Shown here: positions 14,208 to 22,196 of the stretch, piece by piece
Position numbering within the stretch: position 1 is the first letter of the stretch
Layout: each line of letters begins with the position of its first letter
Source of the DNA: SFJ001 sp045118955
GTDB lineage: Bacteria > Bacillota > Clostridia > Oscillospirales > Ruminococcaceae
Assembly: GCA_045118955.1 (NCBI GenBank)
Contig: JBGVKB010000006.1
Location: 1 to 26,152, forward strand
Direction: 5' to 3'
Length of the DNA: 26,152 bases
Notes under the pieces: model-generated
Told to the model about the DNA's origin: nothing
Databases searched by the model: none
What the model saw: the letters and a program-made list of their open reading frames with translations, nothing else
Made by a program: the position numbers and the translations under genes

Positions 14208-16031
14208 ATGACTAAAAAGCTCGTTTCCCTGCTTCTGGCTCTGGTGATGGCCCTGTCTGTCGTCGCTTGCGGCGGTGCTGCTTCTTCCAGCGCCCCCGCC
14301 AGCAGCGCTCCCGAGGCTACTGCTGAGCCCACTGCGGAGCCCGCTCCCGAGCTGGTTCCCGCCTACTCCGTCGAGGGTTACGTCACTGTTGACGCCGACG
14401 GCAACCGTGTGACCGACAACCGTACCGATACCTCTACCAAGGCGATGGCTGTTGCCTCCAAGTACGAGGTTTCTCAGGTCGGCGCTGAGATCATGAGCAA
14501 GGGCGGCAACGCGGTTGACGCCGCTGTCGCCATGGGCTTCGCCCTGGGCGTCTGCGAGCCCTTCACCTCCGGTCTGGGCGGCGGCGGCATCGCCACCATC
14601 CACACCGCCGAGGGCGAGAACTACTTCGTGGACTTCCGCGAGGTCGCTCCCGCTGCCGCTACCCTGGACCTGTATGTGGCTGCTGACGGCAGCAACAACG
14701 GCAACACCCGCACCGGCGGCCTGGCCTCCGGTGTCCCCGGTGAGGTCGCTGGTATGCTGTACCTGTACGAGCATCACGGTTCCGGCAACCTGACCCTGTT
14801 CGAGGTCATGGAGCCCGCCATCCGCATCGCTGAGGAGGGCTTCACCGTTTCCGCTTACTGCGCCAACGCTGTGGCTGATATGTACGAGAAGGCCATTGCC
14901 AACGAGAACATTGCTGCCATCTACCTGAACGAGGACGGCCTTCCCAAGGAGGAGGGCGACGTGATCGTCAACCCCACTCTGGGCGAGGCTCTGCGCATGA
15001 TCGCTGAGCAGGGCGCCGACGCCTTCTACAATGGCCCCATCGGTGAGGCCATGATCGAGAGCGTTCAGGCTGCCGGCGGCGTCATGACCATGGAGGATCT
15101 GGCCGGCTACGAGGCTCAGGAGATCGAGCCTGTCACCGGTGACTACCGTGGCTACACCATCATCTCTTCTCCCCCGCCCTCTTCCGGCGGCGCCATCATG
15201 ATCGAGATCCTGAACATGCTGGAGAACTACGACATCGGCGCTATGGAGATCAACAGCACCGAGTACATCCACCTGTTCACCGAGGCCTTCAAGATCGCCT
15301 TCGCTGACCGTGCTGCTTACATGGCCGACACCGCCTTCACCGACGTGCCCCTGGATGGTCTGACCGACCAGGATTACGCCGACGAGCGCGCTGCTCTGAT
15401 CGACCTGGAGAAGGCTCAGGATCAGGCCGTCAACGGCGATCCCTTCGCGTTCGAGCACACCGATACCACCCACTACTCTGTGGCTGACATCGAGGGCAAC
15501 TGCGTTGCCATCACCAAGACCATCAACTACTACTGGGGCAGCGGCGTCATGTGCGATCGCTACGGCTTCTTCATGAACAACCAGATGGACGACTTCTCCA
15601 CCAACGCTGAGTCTGTCAACAAGATCGAGCCTGGCAAGAAGCCTCTGTCTTCCATGAGCCCCACCGTCGTTCTGGACCAGAACGGTGATCCCTTCATCGT
15701 TACCGGTACTCCCGGCGGCACCAAGATCTTCTGCGGCGTTCTGCAGACCATCTCCCGCATCATCGACCACGACCTGGATCCTCTGACCGCTGTTGCGATC
15801 GCCAAGGTCTGGAACTCCAGCGCTTCCAACAACTTCCAGTACGAGCCCAACCTGAAGGGCTTCGAGGAGTACGGTGTGACCGATGAGACCGTCGCCGAGC
15901 TGGCCGCTATGGGCCACGGCGAGGCCAAGTGCACCTCTTCCGGCGCCATGCAGACCATCGTCTTCCAGGACGGCACCCTGATCGGTGTTGGCGATCCTCG
16001 TCAGGACGGCAAGGCCTGCGGCGTTAAGTAA
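14208..16031 (+). CDS. ggt: Gamma-glutamyltransferase lipoprotein 3
   Basis: A 607-residue GGT-family lipoprotein. The start at 14208 follows GAAAGGAG (14191-14198); its signal MTKKLVSLLLALVMALSVVAC (lipid on the last residue, C21) is almost the same as in GGT 1, as is the Ala/Ser/Pro linker, pointing to a shared origin distinct from GGT 2. Features: SGLGGGGIA (121-129), FVDFREVAP (R144), cleavage threonine T420 in DTTHYS, NNQMDDFS, KPLSSMSPT (478-486) and TGTPGGTK. These are the full set expected of an active, self-processing enzyme, and the site is closer to classical GGT than in the other two. Monocistronic, divergent from the pgs operon, ending in a very strong terminator. Codons prefer GCT, GTT and GGT alongside GCC and GGC, unlike the pgs genes, suggesting high expression. 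Confidence 0.92.
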   Translation: MTKKLVSLLLALVMALSVVACGGAASSSAPASSAPEATAEPTAEPAPELVPAYSVEGYVTVDADGNRVTDNRTDTSTKAMAVASKYEVSQVGAEIMSKGGNAVDAAVAMGFALGVCEPFTSGLGGGGIATIHTAEGENYFVDFREVAPAAATLDLYVAADGSNNGNTRTGGLASGVPGEVAGMLYLYEHHGSGNLTLFEVMEPAIRIAEEGFTVSAYCANAVADMYEKAIANENIAAIYLNEDGLPKEEGDVIVNPTLGEALRMIAEQGADAFYNGPIGEAMIESVQAAGGVMTMEDLAGYEAQEIEPVTGDYRGYTIISSPPPSSGGAIMIEILNMLENYDIGAMEINSTEYIHLFTEAFKIAFADRAAYMADTAFTDVPLDGLTDQDYADERAALIDLEKAQDQAVNGDPFAFEHTDTTHYSVADIEGNCVAITKTINYYWGSGVMCDRYGFFMNNQMDDFSTNAESVNKIEPGKKPLSSMSPTVVLDQNGDPFIVTGTPGGTKIFCGVLQTISRIIDHDLDPLTAVAIAKVWNSSASNNFQYEPNLKGFEEYGVTDETVAELAAMGHGEAKCTSSGAMQTIVFQDGTLIGVGDPRQDGKACGVK

Positions 16032-16087
16032 GATCTGAGATCTGCTTGACCGCAAACAAAACGGAACGACAGCGTAACCGCTGATTC

Positions 16088-16126
16088 GGGCGGCGCTCCC
16101 TTTTTGGGGGCGCCGCCCCTTTTTTG
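16088..16126 (+). terminator. Strong intrinsic terminator of GGT gene 3
   Basis: GGGCGGCGC (16088-16096) pairs with GCGCCGCCC (16110-16118), with extra CCC/GGG pairing inside, followed by a run of T (16120-16125) and GTTTT. It isolates the island from the genes to the right. Confidence 0.9.
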
Positions 16127-16226
16127 TTTTGGGGTGGGGGAGTGCCCCCTTGACAAATCCCGCCCCGCCGCCGCACACTATACTTGACCGCACACAAGCC
16201 CCTGCCCTCAGAAAAGGAGACCCGCC

Positions 16227-16883
16227 ATGAACAACGCCATCCTCGCCCCTCTGCAGGTCCTCTGGGACTATATGCGCCGCCCCTCGCCCCTTGAGAAGTC
16301 CGACTGCATCGTGGGCTTTGGCAATTTCAACGGGGACATCGCCCTGCGCGCCGCCGAGCTGTACCATCAGGGCTGGGCAGAGCGGGTGCTGTTCACCGGC
16401 GGACTGGGGCGCAACACCCTCGGCCGCATGAGCGGCACCGAGGCGGAGCGGTTTGCCGCCATCGCCATGGAGGCGGGGGTGCCCGCCTCCGCCATCCTGC
16501 TGGAAAAACGCTCCACCAACACCGCCGAGAACATCCTGTTCACCCGGCAGCTTCTGGAGGAGCAAGGCCTCCGCCCCGCCCGCCTGCTGGGGGTACATCA
16601 GCCCTTTATGGAGCGGCGCATCTGGGCGGCGTTTCAGGTGCACTGGCCCGAGGTGGAGCTGCTGACTACCTCCCCGCAGGTGACCCTCCCGGAATATCTG
16701 GCCGGCGCGGTACGGCAGGGTCTGCCCGAGCAGAACGCCATCGACGTGATCGTGGGGGACTTCCAGCGGATGAAGCTCTACGCCGAGAAGGGCTACCAGA
16801 TCCCGCAGGAGATCCCCGACGAATGCTGGGCCGCCTTTGAGCAGCTGGTGGCGCTGGGCTGCGGCGGGCAGCTTGCCACATAA
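16227..16883 (+). CDS. YdcF-family (DUF218) protein
   Basis: A 218-residue protein of the YdcF/SanA/DUF218 family: CIVGFGNF near the start of the fold, AAELYHQGWAERVLFTGG, and KRSTNTAENILFTRQLL, the family's best-known motif. Family members have a Rossmann-like fold; some bind S-adenosylmethionine or act in envelope and vancomycin-tolerance phenotypes, but the reaction is unknown. No signal peptide or membrane helix is visible, so this copy is cytoplasmic. AAAAGGAGA precedes the ATG. It is flanked by terminators on both sides and appears to be transcribed alone. A TTGACA at 16150 and TATACT at 16179 lie upstream, but their 23-base spacing is too long for a confident promoter. Confidence 0.85.
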   Translation: MNNAILAPLQVLWDYMRRPSPLEKSDCIVGFGNFNGDIALRAAELYHQGWAERVLFTGGLGRNTLGRMSGTEAERFAAIAMEAGVPASAILLEKRSTNTAENILFTRQLLEEQGLRPARLLGVHQPFMERRIWAAFQVHWPEVELLTTSPQVTLPEYLAGAVRQGLPEQNAIDVIVGDFQRMKLYAEKGYQIPQEIPDECWAAFEQLVALGCGGQLAT

Positions 16884-16915
16884 ACCAAACCATTGCTGGA
16901 GCGCCCCCTGCAAAG

Positions 16916-16938
16916 CGGGGAGTGCCCCGGCTTTTTTT
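16916..16938 (+). terminator. Intrinsic terminator after the YdcF-family gene
   Basis: CGGGG (16916-16920), AGTG loop, CCCCG (16925-16929), then GCTTTTTTT. A short stem with a good T-run, 32 bases past the stop codon. Confidence 0.6.
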
Positions 16939-17043
16939 GCGCAGACCGGGCGGCGGTGTATCAAAATATGGGGGCTGCACCCAAACTTCTTTTTCGCGCT
17001 GCTTCGCTGCCGCGCTATAGAGTTGAAGAAAAACAGCGTGATG

Positions 17044-17073
17044 TTGTCCGTTTCCGGGGTGGTGTGCTATACT
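17044..17073 (+). promoter_or_regulatory. Putative promoter of the brnQ operon
   Basis: TTGTCC (17044-17049), 18-base spacer, TATACT (17068-17073), about 64 bases before the brnQ start. Fits a vegetative promoter with a weaker -35. Confidence 0.55.
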
Positions 17074-17136
17074 GAGGGTACGATAACCCGGCCTGTCCGG
17101 TGCAGGCCCATCCCACCGCAAAGGAGCGATGTGACC

Positions 17137-18435
17137 ATGAAGCTCACCACCCGCAGCCGTCTGCTGATGGCACTGACCGTATTTTCCCTGTTTTTCGGGG
17201 CAGGCAACCTGATCTTCCCGCCCTTTTTGGCCGCGCAGGCCGGCACCCAGACCTGGCCCGCCATGCTGGGCTTCTGCCTGACCGCCATCGGCTGCCCGGT
17301 GCTGGGCGTGGTGGCGGTGGCCCGCTTCGGCAGTCTGGAACGGCTGGCCGGGCAGGTACACCCGGTCTTTGCCGGGGTGTTCATCCTGCTTATCTATCTG
17401 GCCATCGGGCCGGGGCTTGCCATCCCCCGCACCGCCAGCACCAGCTTTGAGATGCTGGCACTGGCCTTCGCCGGGCCGGACGCCCCGCTGGGGCTGCTGC
17501 AGGCGGGGTACAGCCTGCTGTTCTTCGCCCTCGCCACCCTCATCGCCCTGAAGCCCGCCGCCCTCACCCAGCGGCTGGGCAAGGTGCTGTGTCCCACCCT
17601 GCTGTGCCTCATCGCGGTGCTGTTCGCCGCGTCCCTCGCCGCCCCCCACGGCTACGGCCCGGTGAAGGCCGAGGCCTACGCCGCCGCTGCCCCGCTGCAG
17701 GGCTTTCTGGACGGCTACCAGACCATGGACGCCATCGCGGCGCTGGTGTTCGGCGGGGTCATCGCCCTGAACCTGCAGGGTCTGGGCGTCAAGGACGAGA
17801 AGGCCATGGTGGCCGAAACCACCCGGGCCGGGCTGGGCGCGGGCGTGCTGCTGCTGGCGGTGTACTGTGCGCTGGCCCATGTGGGCGGCGTGTCCGGCGG
17901 CGCGTGGCCCGGCGCGGCCAACGGCGCGCAGGTGTTGACCAACATGGCGGACGGCGTATTCGGCCATGTGGGCATGGTGCTGCTGGCGGCCATCTTTGTG
18001 GTGGCCTGTCTGAACACCTGCATCGGCCTGCTGTCCAGCGTGGGCGGCTGCTTCCATCGCCTTATGCCCCGGCTGTCCTATCCGGTCTGGGTGGGGCTGT
18101 TCGCCCTGCTCAGCGCGGTCATCTCCAACGCGGGGCTGAACCAGATCCTCAGCCTGTCGGTGCCGGTGCTGAACCTGCTGTATCCCCCCGCCATCGTGCT
18201 GATCCTGCTGGCCTTTGTGCCCGACAGCCGCCACCGCCCGCTGCTGTGGCCCCTCGCGGGCTGGACCACCGCCGCCGTCAGCGCCCTGACCTGCGCCGGC
18301 CGCGCCGGCCTGCTGCCCGCGGCCCTCACCGGCCTGCTGGAGCATCTGCCCCTGTATTTCATGGACTTGGCGTGGCTGCTGCCCGCCGCCATCGCGGCCG
18401 CCATCGGCTGGGCGGCCCGCCGCAGCCCCGAATAA
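17137..18435 (+). CDS. brnQ: Branched-chain amino acid carrier (LIVCS family, BrnQ-like)
   Basis: A 432-residue membrane protein with about 12 hydrophobic segments. The start at 17137 follows AAGGAG (17121-17126); upstream in-frame codons give unrelated sequence. Family signatures are clear: SLFFGAGNLIFPPFLA near the N-terminus and AIGPGLAIPRTASTSFEM around residues 89-106, with VACLNTCIGLLSSVG in the second half. BrnQ proteins import leucine, isoleucine and valine with sodium or protons. It is followed after 25 bases by a metallo-beta-lactamase-fold gene, probably on the same message. No direct link to the gamma-glutamyl genes is visible. Codons are GCC/CTG-rich like the surrounding single-copy genes. 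Confidence 0.92.
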   Translation: MKLTTRSRLLMALTVFSLFFGAGNLIFPPFLAAQAGTQTWPAMLGFCLTAIGCPVLGVVAVARFGSLERLAGQVHPVFAGVFILLIYLAIGPGLAIPRTASTSFEMLALAFAGPDAPLGLLQAGYSLLFFALATLIALKPAALTQRLGKVLCPTLLCLIAVLFAASLAAPHGYGPVKAEAYAAAAPLQGFLDGYQTMDAIAALVFGGVIALNLQGLGVKDEKAMVAETTRAGLGAGVLLLAVYCALAHVGGVSGGAWPGAANGAQVLTNMADGVFGHVGMVLLAAIFVVACLNTCIGLLSSVGGCFHRLMPRLSYPVWVGLFALLSAVISNAGLNQILSLSVPVLNLLYPPAIVLILLAFVPDSRHRPLLWPLAGWTTAAVSALTCAGRAGLLPAALTGLLEHLPLYFMDLAWLLPAAIAAAIGWAARRSPE

Positions 18436-18460
18436 ACCATCCGCAAGGAGGTCTGTGCCC

Positions 18461-19198
18461 ATGCGTGTCACCTATCTGGATCACTCCGGCTTCTGTGTGG
18501 AGCTGGCCCATCACATCCTCGTGTTCGACTGGGTGAAGGGCGACCTGCCCGCCCATCTCGACCCCGACCTGCCCATGGTGGTGTTCGCCAGCCATTTCCA
18601 CGGTGACCACTTCACCTTTGAGCTGTTCCGCCGTCTGGCGGGGCGGCCCCAGGTGCGCTATGTACTGGGGCGGGACATCAAAAAGCAGTGGTCGCGGGGG
18701 TACTTCGCCGCCCACGGGGTGGACGGGGCGCTCTACGACTCCCTGCACTTCATGGGCGCGGACGAGGAGCTGCAGCTCGCAGAGCCGGACGGCGCCCGCC
18801 TTGAGGTGTCCACCCTGCGCAGCACCGACAGCGGCGTGGCCTTTCTGGTCACCGACGGCAGCGCACGGCTGTACCACGCCGGCGACCTGAACTGGTGGGT
18901 GTGGGCAGGGGAGACCCCCGCGTACAACCGGCAGATGACCGCAGACTTCCTCGCCCAGATGGCCAAGCTGGAGGGACAGCGGTTTGACGCGGCCTTCCTG
19001 CCGCTGGACCCCCGACAGGAGGCGGACTATGCCCGGGGCTTCGACTGCTTCATGCGGCGCACCCGCACCGCGCAGGGCTGGCCCATGCATTTCTGGGGGG
19101 ACGAGAGCGTCTTTGACCGGCTTACCGCCGACCCCTGCTCCGAGCCGTATCGGGAGCGGATCGCCCCCGTGAGCCTCTACCATCGCACAGCCTTATAA
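18461..19198 (+). CDS. Metallo-beta-lactamase-fold hydrolase
   Basis: A 245-residue protein starting MRVTYLDHSGFCVEL; the ATG at 18461 is chosen over an in-frame GTG at 18455 because AAGGAGG lies at the right distance only from the ATG. The metal-binding SHFHGDHF (44-51) and a later LYHAGDLNWW match the MBL fold with the HxHxDH signature, and DWVKGDLP follows the first strands as in UlaG/RomA-like small MBL proteins. Expected to be a cytoplasmic metal-dependent hydrolase; the substrate cannot be read from sequence. Probably cotranscribed with brnQ and ended by the bidirectional terminator downstream. Confidence 0.85.
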   Translation: MRVTYLDHSGFCVELAHHILVFDWVKGDLPAHLDPDLPMVVFASHFHGDHFTFELFRRLAGRPQVRYVLGRDIKKQWSRGYFAAHGVDGALYDSLHFMGADEELQLAEPDGARLEVSTLRSTDSGVAFLVTDGSARLYHAGDLNWWVWAGETPAYNRQMTADFLAQMAKLEGQRFDAAFLPLDPRQEADYARGFDCFMRRTRTAQGWPMHFWGDESVFDRLTADPCSEPYRERIAPVSLYHRTAL

Positions 19199-19208
19199 AA
19201 ACAGCAAA

Positions 19209-19244
19209 GCCGCCCCGCACCGGTCTGACCCGGTGCGGGGCGGC
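19209..19244. terminator. Bidirectional terminator between convergent genes
   Basis: A perfect 15-base stem (GCCGCCCCGCACCGG 19209-19223 with 19230-19244) and a 6-base loop. Plus-strand exit is TCTCTTTGTTTT, minus-strand exit is TTTGCTGTTTTT. It serves both the MBL gene and the 941-residue gene that converge here. Confidence 0.9.
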
Positions 19245-19263
19245 TCTCTTTGTTTTCGGGCGA

Positions 19264-22089
19264 TCAGTCGTCGGCTTCCTCGTCGCCGGCCACCTCGCGG
19301 ATGCGCTCGTTGTTCAGCCAGTCCTTGTCGGGGCGGCAGATCAGGCGAGCGTCCACATAGGCCATGTCCAGCGTCAGGATGGTGGCGCCCAGATAGACGC
19401 CGTTGTCCTGCTTCTCCACCACCAGCGCCACATCCTCCCGCCCGCTGCCCCGCAGATCCAGCGGCAGCATCAGGCTCATGGTGTTGTGGCCGGGGAAGTA
19501 GGCGGGCAGGGCGGTCTGGTAGTTCCAGCGCACCCGCTTGATGGCCCGCTCGATGGCGGCGCTCAGGCACTCCACCAGATGGTTGCGCTCCAGAGGATTC
19601 TCATCCAGATAGGCGTTCAGCTTCTCAAAGCCCGCGTCCCGCTCGGCGGGGGTCTGGGCGGCCTCCAGCGCGTCCAGAATGCGCACAGCGGCGGGCTTCT
19701 CCAGTTCGCTGCGCAGCACGTCCAGCGGCCAGCGGTACAGGCGCTCCTTCACGATGTGGTTTTTGTCCACCTGCGGGCGCTTGCTGCAGTCGTACAGCAG
19801 ATCCGCCGCGGTGAAGTACCTCGCCGGGGCGGGCGGCTCGCTGAAGCAGCGCACCAGATTTTTGCCCCAGACGCCCTCGCCCTTGACGCAGAAGGCCTGG
19901 AAGCGCCAGTGCCCGCCGCTGTTGCCGGCGTTGGGCACGAACAGGGCGTAGATGTCGTCGTACATCCCGTTCACGAGTCCGGTGTTGAAGATGGCAAGAC
20001 GGGGGCTTTCGGCCACCTTGCCCTCCAGCTTCAGCCGGTAGAAGGTGTAGCACAGGTAGCTCTTCAGCACCTGCTTGCGGTCGCTGCCCTCAAAGCTCCA
20101 GTTCTCGGGCAGGGCCATGTCCGCAAGCTGGTTCAGCACCTCGTCCCAGCTTCCCATGTGCGCCCAGCGGTCCAGCGCGTGGCGGGGGCTGGCCAGATCG
20201 ACCCGATTCATCACCCAGGGCGCGCCCGCCCAGCGGTTGGGGGTGAGCTGCGCCTGCAGAGGCTGGCCGCGGGGGGTGACAAGGTCGGTGTGGAACACAT
20301 ACCCGTCCCGCATGGGGTAGAGCTGCCCGGCGGCGCGGGCCTTGGCGTAGCTGTCCCGCAGGGTCTGCATCTGGTCATCGGTGGGGCGCAGGCGCAGGCT
20401 CTTGTCGCCGCGGTCCACAAACAGGTCGTTCAGGTGCCCGTACATGGCGTTCAGGGTGGTCTGGGGGATGAACACCTCCGCCTCGCTCAGCTCCTCGGGG
20501 GCCTGCAGAGAGCGGCCGGGCTGGGGCTGGGGGCGATCCTCCGACAGCTTGCCCACAAAGCCGCAGTAGCCGCTGCCGTCCCCCTTGTCGCCGAGACTGA
20601 CCGACATGAAGAGCGGCTCGCCCGCCGGGGTGGTCAGCCCGATGGGGAAGTCGAAGGCCTGCTCGTTGCGGGCGTTTCGGCGGGCAAAGCCGCAGCCGCG
20701 GGCCTTGGCGTAGCCTGCCTTCAGGGCGTCCCACTGCTCCGGGCTGAGCCGGGCGGTGCCCGTCACCGCAATGCCAAGCTGCTCCAGCAGGTTCTTCTGG
20801 GCGCTGGGCGCCACATACACCCGGCCGCCCTCCATGGGCAGCTTCTCCAGCAGGGCGGGGGCCACGGTGCCGAAGCCGAACTTCTCCAGCGCCTGCCACT
20901 CGTGGGCCGTGTCCTCAGCGGGGACCGGCTCCGGGGCGGGGGCGGGGACGGACTCGGCGCGGCGGGTCTTTTTCAGAGTACCGATGAAGACGCAGATGCC
21001 CTTGCCCGGCTCCTGATTTTTGGGGCTGACCGCCTGCATCAGAGGCTCGCCCTCAGGGGTGGAAAAGCCGGTGGGGAAGTAGTAGGAGCCTTCCTGCCGG
21101 CCGTTTTTGCGGGCGAAGCCCAGGCGGCGGGCCAGCGTGTAGTTCTCGCGCAGGGTGCGCCACTGCTCCGGGCTGAGACGCGCCGTCTCCTCGGCGGTGC
21201 CGCCGCACAGCCCGTTCAGCAGGGCCTTCTGGGAGTTCAGGGTGATGTACACCTGACCGGCCTCGGTGGGAAGCTGCTCCAGCAGCGCCGCGTCCACCCG
21301 CTCCAGCCCGTACTGCTCCAGCCCCTTCCAGCCGGGGGCGGCGGCCCAGACCTCCTCAAGGCCCTCGGCCTCGGGGATGGCAGGCTCCTGCCCGGCCAGC
21401 AGCGCCTCGATCTCGGCGGCGGTGGGCAGGGCGGGGGCGCCCGGCTCCCAGCAGGGGTCGGGCATCAGGTAGACTCCGTCCCCCTTGCCGGGGCGGCCGG
21501 GGAGCTGCACCACGCAGTGGTCCATCGCCGCCAGCATCTGCGCCAGCTTGCCGTAGCCCAGCGCCTTGTAGTCGATCTCAAATTTGTTCAGGGTCTCGCC
21601 CACAGCGGAGGTCAGCAGCCGCTCCCCCGCGGGGAAGCTCTCCCGCAGGAAGCCGTACAGCATCCGCTGGGCGTTCACCGGCATCTCGGGCACCTGTGCC
21701 TCCGGGTCGGTGCCGTCGGACAGGGGCAGGTGGCGCACGCCGCGCAGCACCCAGCGCTCCTCGCCCTGACCGGGGGCCATGGGGCAGAGGGTCATGTACA
21801 GCAGGGTGCCGTACTCACCGGGCACGCGGGTGAGCAGATCCCAGTTGTCCGCGCCAAGGGCGCTGGCGCGCACCGCGTCGTGGAGCGCCGCATAGGCCAG
21901 CTCCGCCAGAATGCGCTCCTCCAGCTCCTCCGCACCCTGCACCTGCCCCGCAAGCTGGCGCTTCATGCGGCTGCGGGCCTGCGCGGTGATGCGCACGCCG
22001 CCCTCCAGCGACACGCAGCCCGCCTCGGCAAAGCCCCAGTGCTGCACCGCCTCCTGCCAGCTCTCGATGGTTCCGGTCTTATGTTCCAT
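19264..22089 (-). CDS. Large repeat protein with DUF3825-like C-terminus and possible OST-HTH domain
   Basis: A 941-residue cytoplasmic protein (no signal or helix). Regions: an N-terminal part (1-140) not recognised; about 145-210 containing FEIDYKALGYGKLAQMLAAM, which resembles the OST-HTH/LOTUS RNA-binding fold; Ala/Pro-rich linkers; two clear tandem repeats (about 256-371 and 400-515), each starting LEQYGLxxV/LEKFGFGTV and sharing ARLSPEQW, a YxxAR..GFAR run and TPxGEPL; a third, degenerate copy (about 535-630, with YAKARAAGQ and TPRGQPL); and a C-terminal region from about 635 with FNTGLVNGMYDDIYALF and KNHIVKERLYRWP that matches DUF3825. DUF3825 proteins are often joined to nucleic-acid-binding domains, but their role is unknown. 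GGAGG precedes the ATG. It lies 107 bases after the AEC transporter gene with no terminator seen between, so may share its message. Confidence 0.8.
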   Translation of the reverse strand: MEHKTGTIESWQEAVQHWGFAEAGCVSLEGGVRITAQARSRMKRQLAGQVQGAEELEERILAELAYAALHDAVRASALGADNWDLLTRVPGEYGTLLYMTLCPMAPGQGEERWVLRGVRHLPLSDGTDPEAQVPEMPVNAQRMLYGFLRESFPAGERLLTSAVGETLNKFEIDYKALGYGKLAQMLAAMDHCVVQLPGRPGKGDGVYLMPDPCWEPGAPALPTAAEIEALLAGQEPAIPEAEGLEEVWAAAPGWKGLEQYGLERVDAALLEQLPTEAGQVYITLNSQKALLNGLCGGTAEETARLSPEQWRTLRENYTLARRLGFARKNGRQEGSYYFPTGFSTPEGEPLMQAVSPKNQEPGKGICVFIGTLKKTRRAESVPAPAPEPVPAEDTAHEWQALEKFGFGTVAPALLEKLPMEGGRVYVAPSAQKNLLEQLGIAVTGTARLSPEQWDALKAGYAKARGCGFARRNARNEQAFDFPIGLTTPAGEPLFMSVSLGDKGDGSGYCGFVGKLSEDRPQPQPGRSLQAPEELSEAEVFIPQTTLNAMYGHLNDLFVDRGDKSLRLRPTDDQMQTLRDSYAKARAAGQLYPMRDGYVFHTDLVTPRGQPLQAQLTPNRWAGAPWVMNRVDLASPRHALDRWAHMGSWDEVLNQLADMALPENWSFEGSDRKQVLKSYLCYTFYRLKLEGKVAESPRLAIFNTGLVNGMYDDIYALFVPNAGNSGGHWRFQAFCVKGEGVWGKNLVRCFSEPPAPARYFTAADLLYDCSKRPQVDKNHIVKERLYRWPLDVLRSELEKPAAVRILDALEAAQTPAERDAGFEKLNAYLDENPLERNHLVECLSAAIERAIKRVRWNYQTALPAYFPGHNTMSLMLPLDLRGSGREDVALVVEKQDNGVYLGATILTLDMAYVDARLICRPDKDWLNNERIREVAGDEEADD

Positions 22090-22149
22090 GTTCCTGCCTC
22101 CGTTCGGTGGTTCTGTCTATGTCCGCAAGCTTCGCAAATTCACGGTTTT

Positions 22150-22161
22150 CTCTGTACAGAG
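22150..22161. promoter_or_regulatory. Perfect 12-base palindrome upstream of the 941-residue gene
   Basis: CTCTGTACAGAG reads the same on both strands and lies 60 bases before the start codon, in the 107-base gap behind the AEC transporter gene. It has the form of a dimeric repressor site, but only one copy is seen and the binding protein is unknown. Confidence 0.25.
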
Positions 22162-22196
22162 TATTCTCGCCCCTGCCCATCAAATGTCAGCTGCAC

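Noticed and set aside
12139..16031. Divergent GGT 2 and GGT 3 as a recent inverted duplication
   Set aside because: The two differ in signal peptide, codon use and several active-site neighbours; GGT 3 is closer to GGT 1, so a recent local inversion-duplication is not supported.
16150..16184. TTGACA and TATACT upstream of the YdcF-family gene as a promoter
   Set aside because: The 23-base spacer is outside the normal 16-19 range, so I did not list it, although TATACT may work with an unrecognised -35.
14085..16964. A very long open frame (959 codons) antisense to GGT 3 and the YdcF-family gene
   Set aside because: Its product is low-complexity, Gly/Val/His/Gln-rich, has no domain and no ribosome site, and it runs across a strong terminator; it is the mirror of the biased codons of the real genes.
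18455..18460. GTG at 18455 as start of the MBL-fold gene
   Set aside because: It is only three bases from the AGGAGG site; the ATG at 18461 has correct spacing and gives the expected N-terminus.
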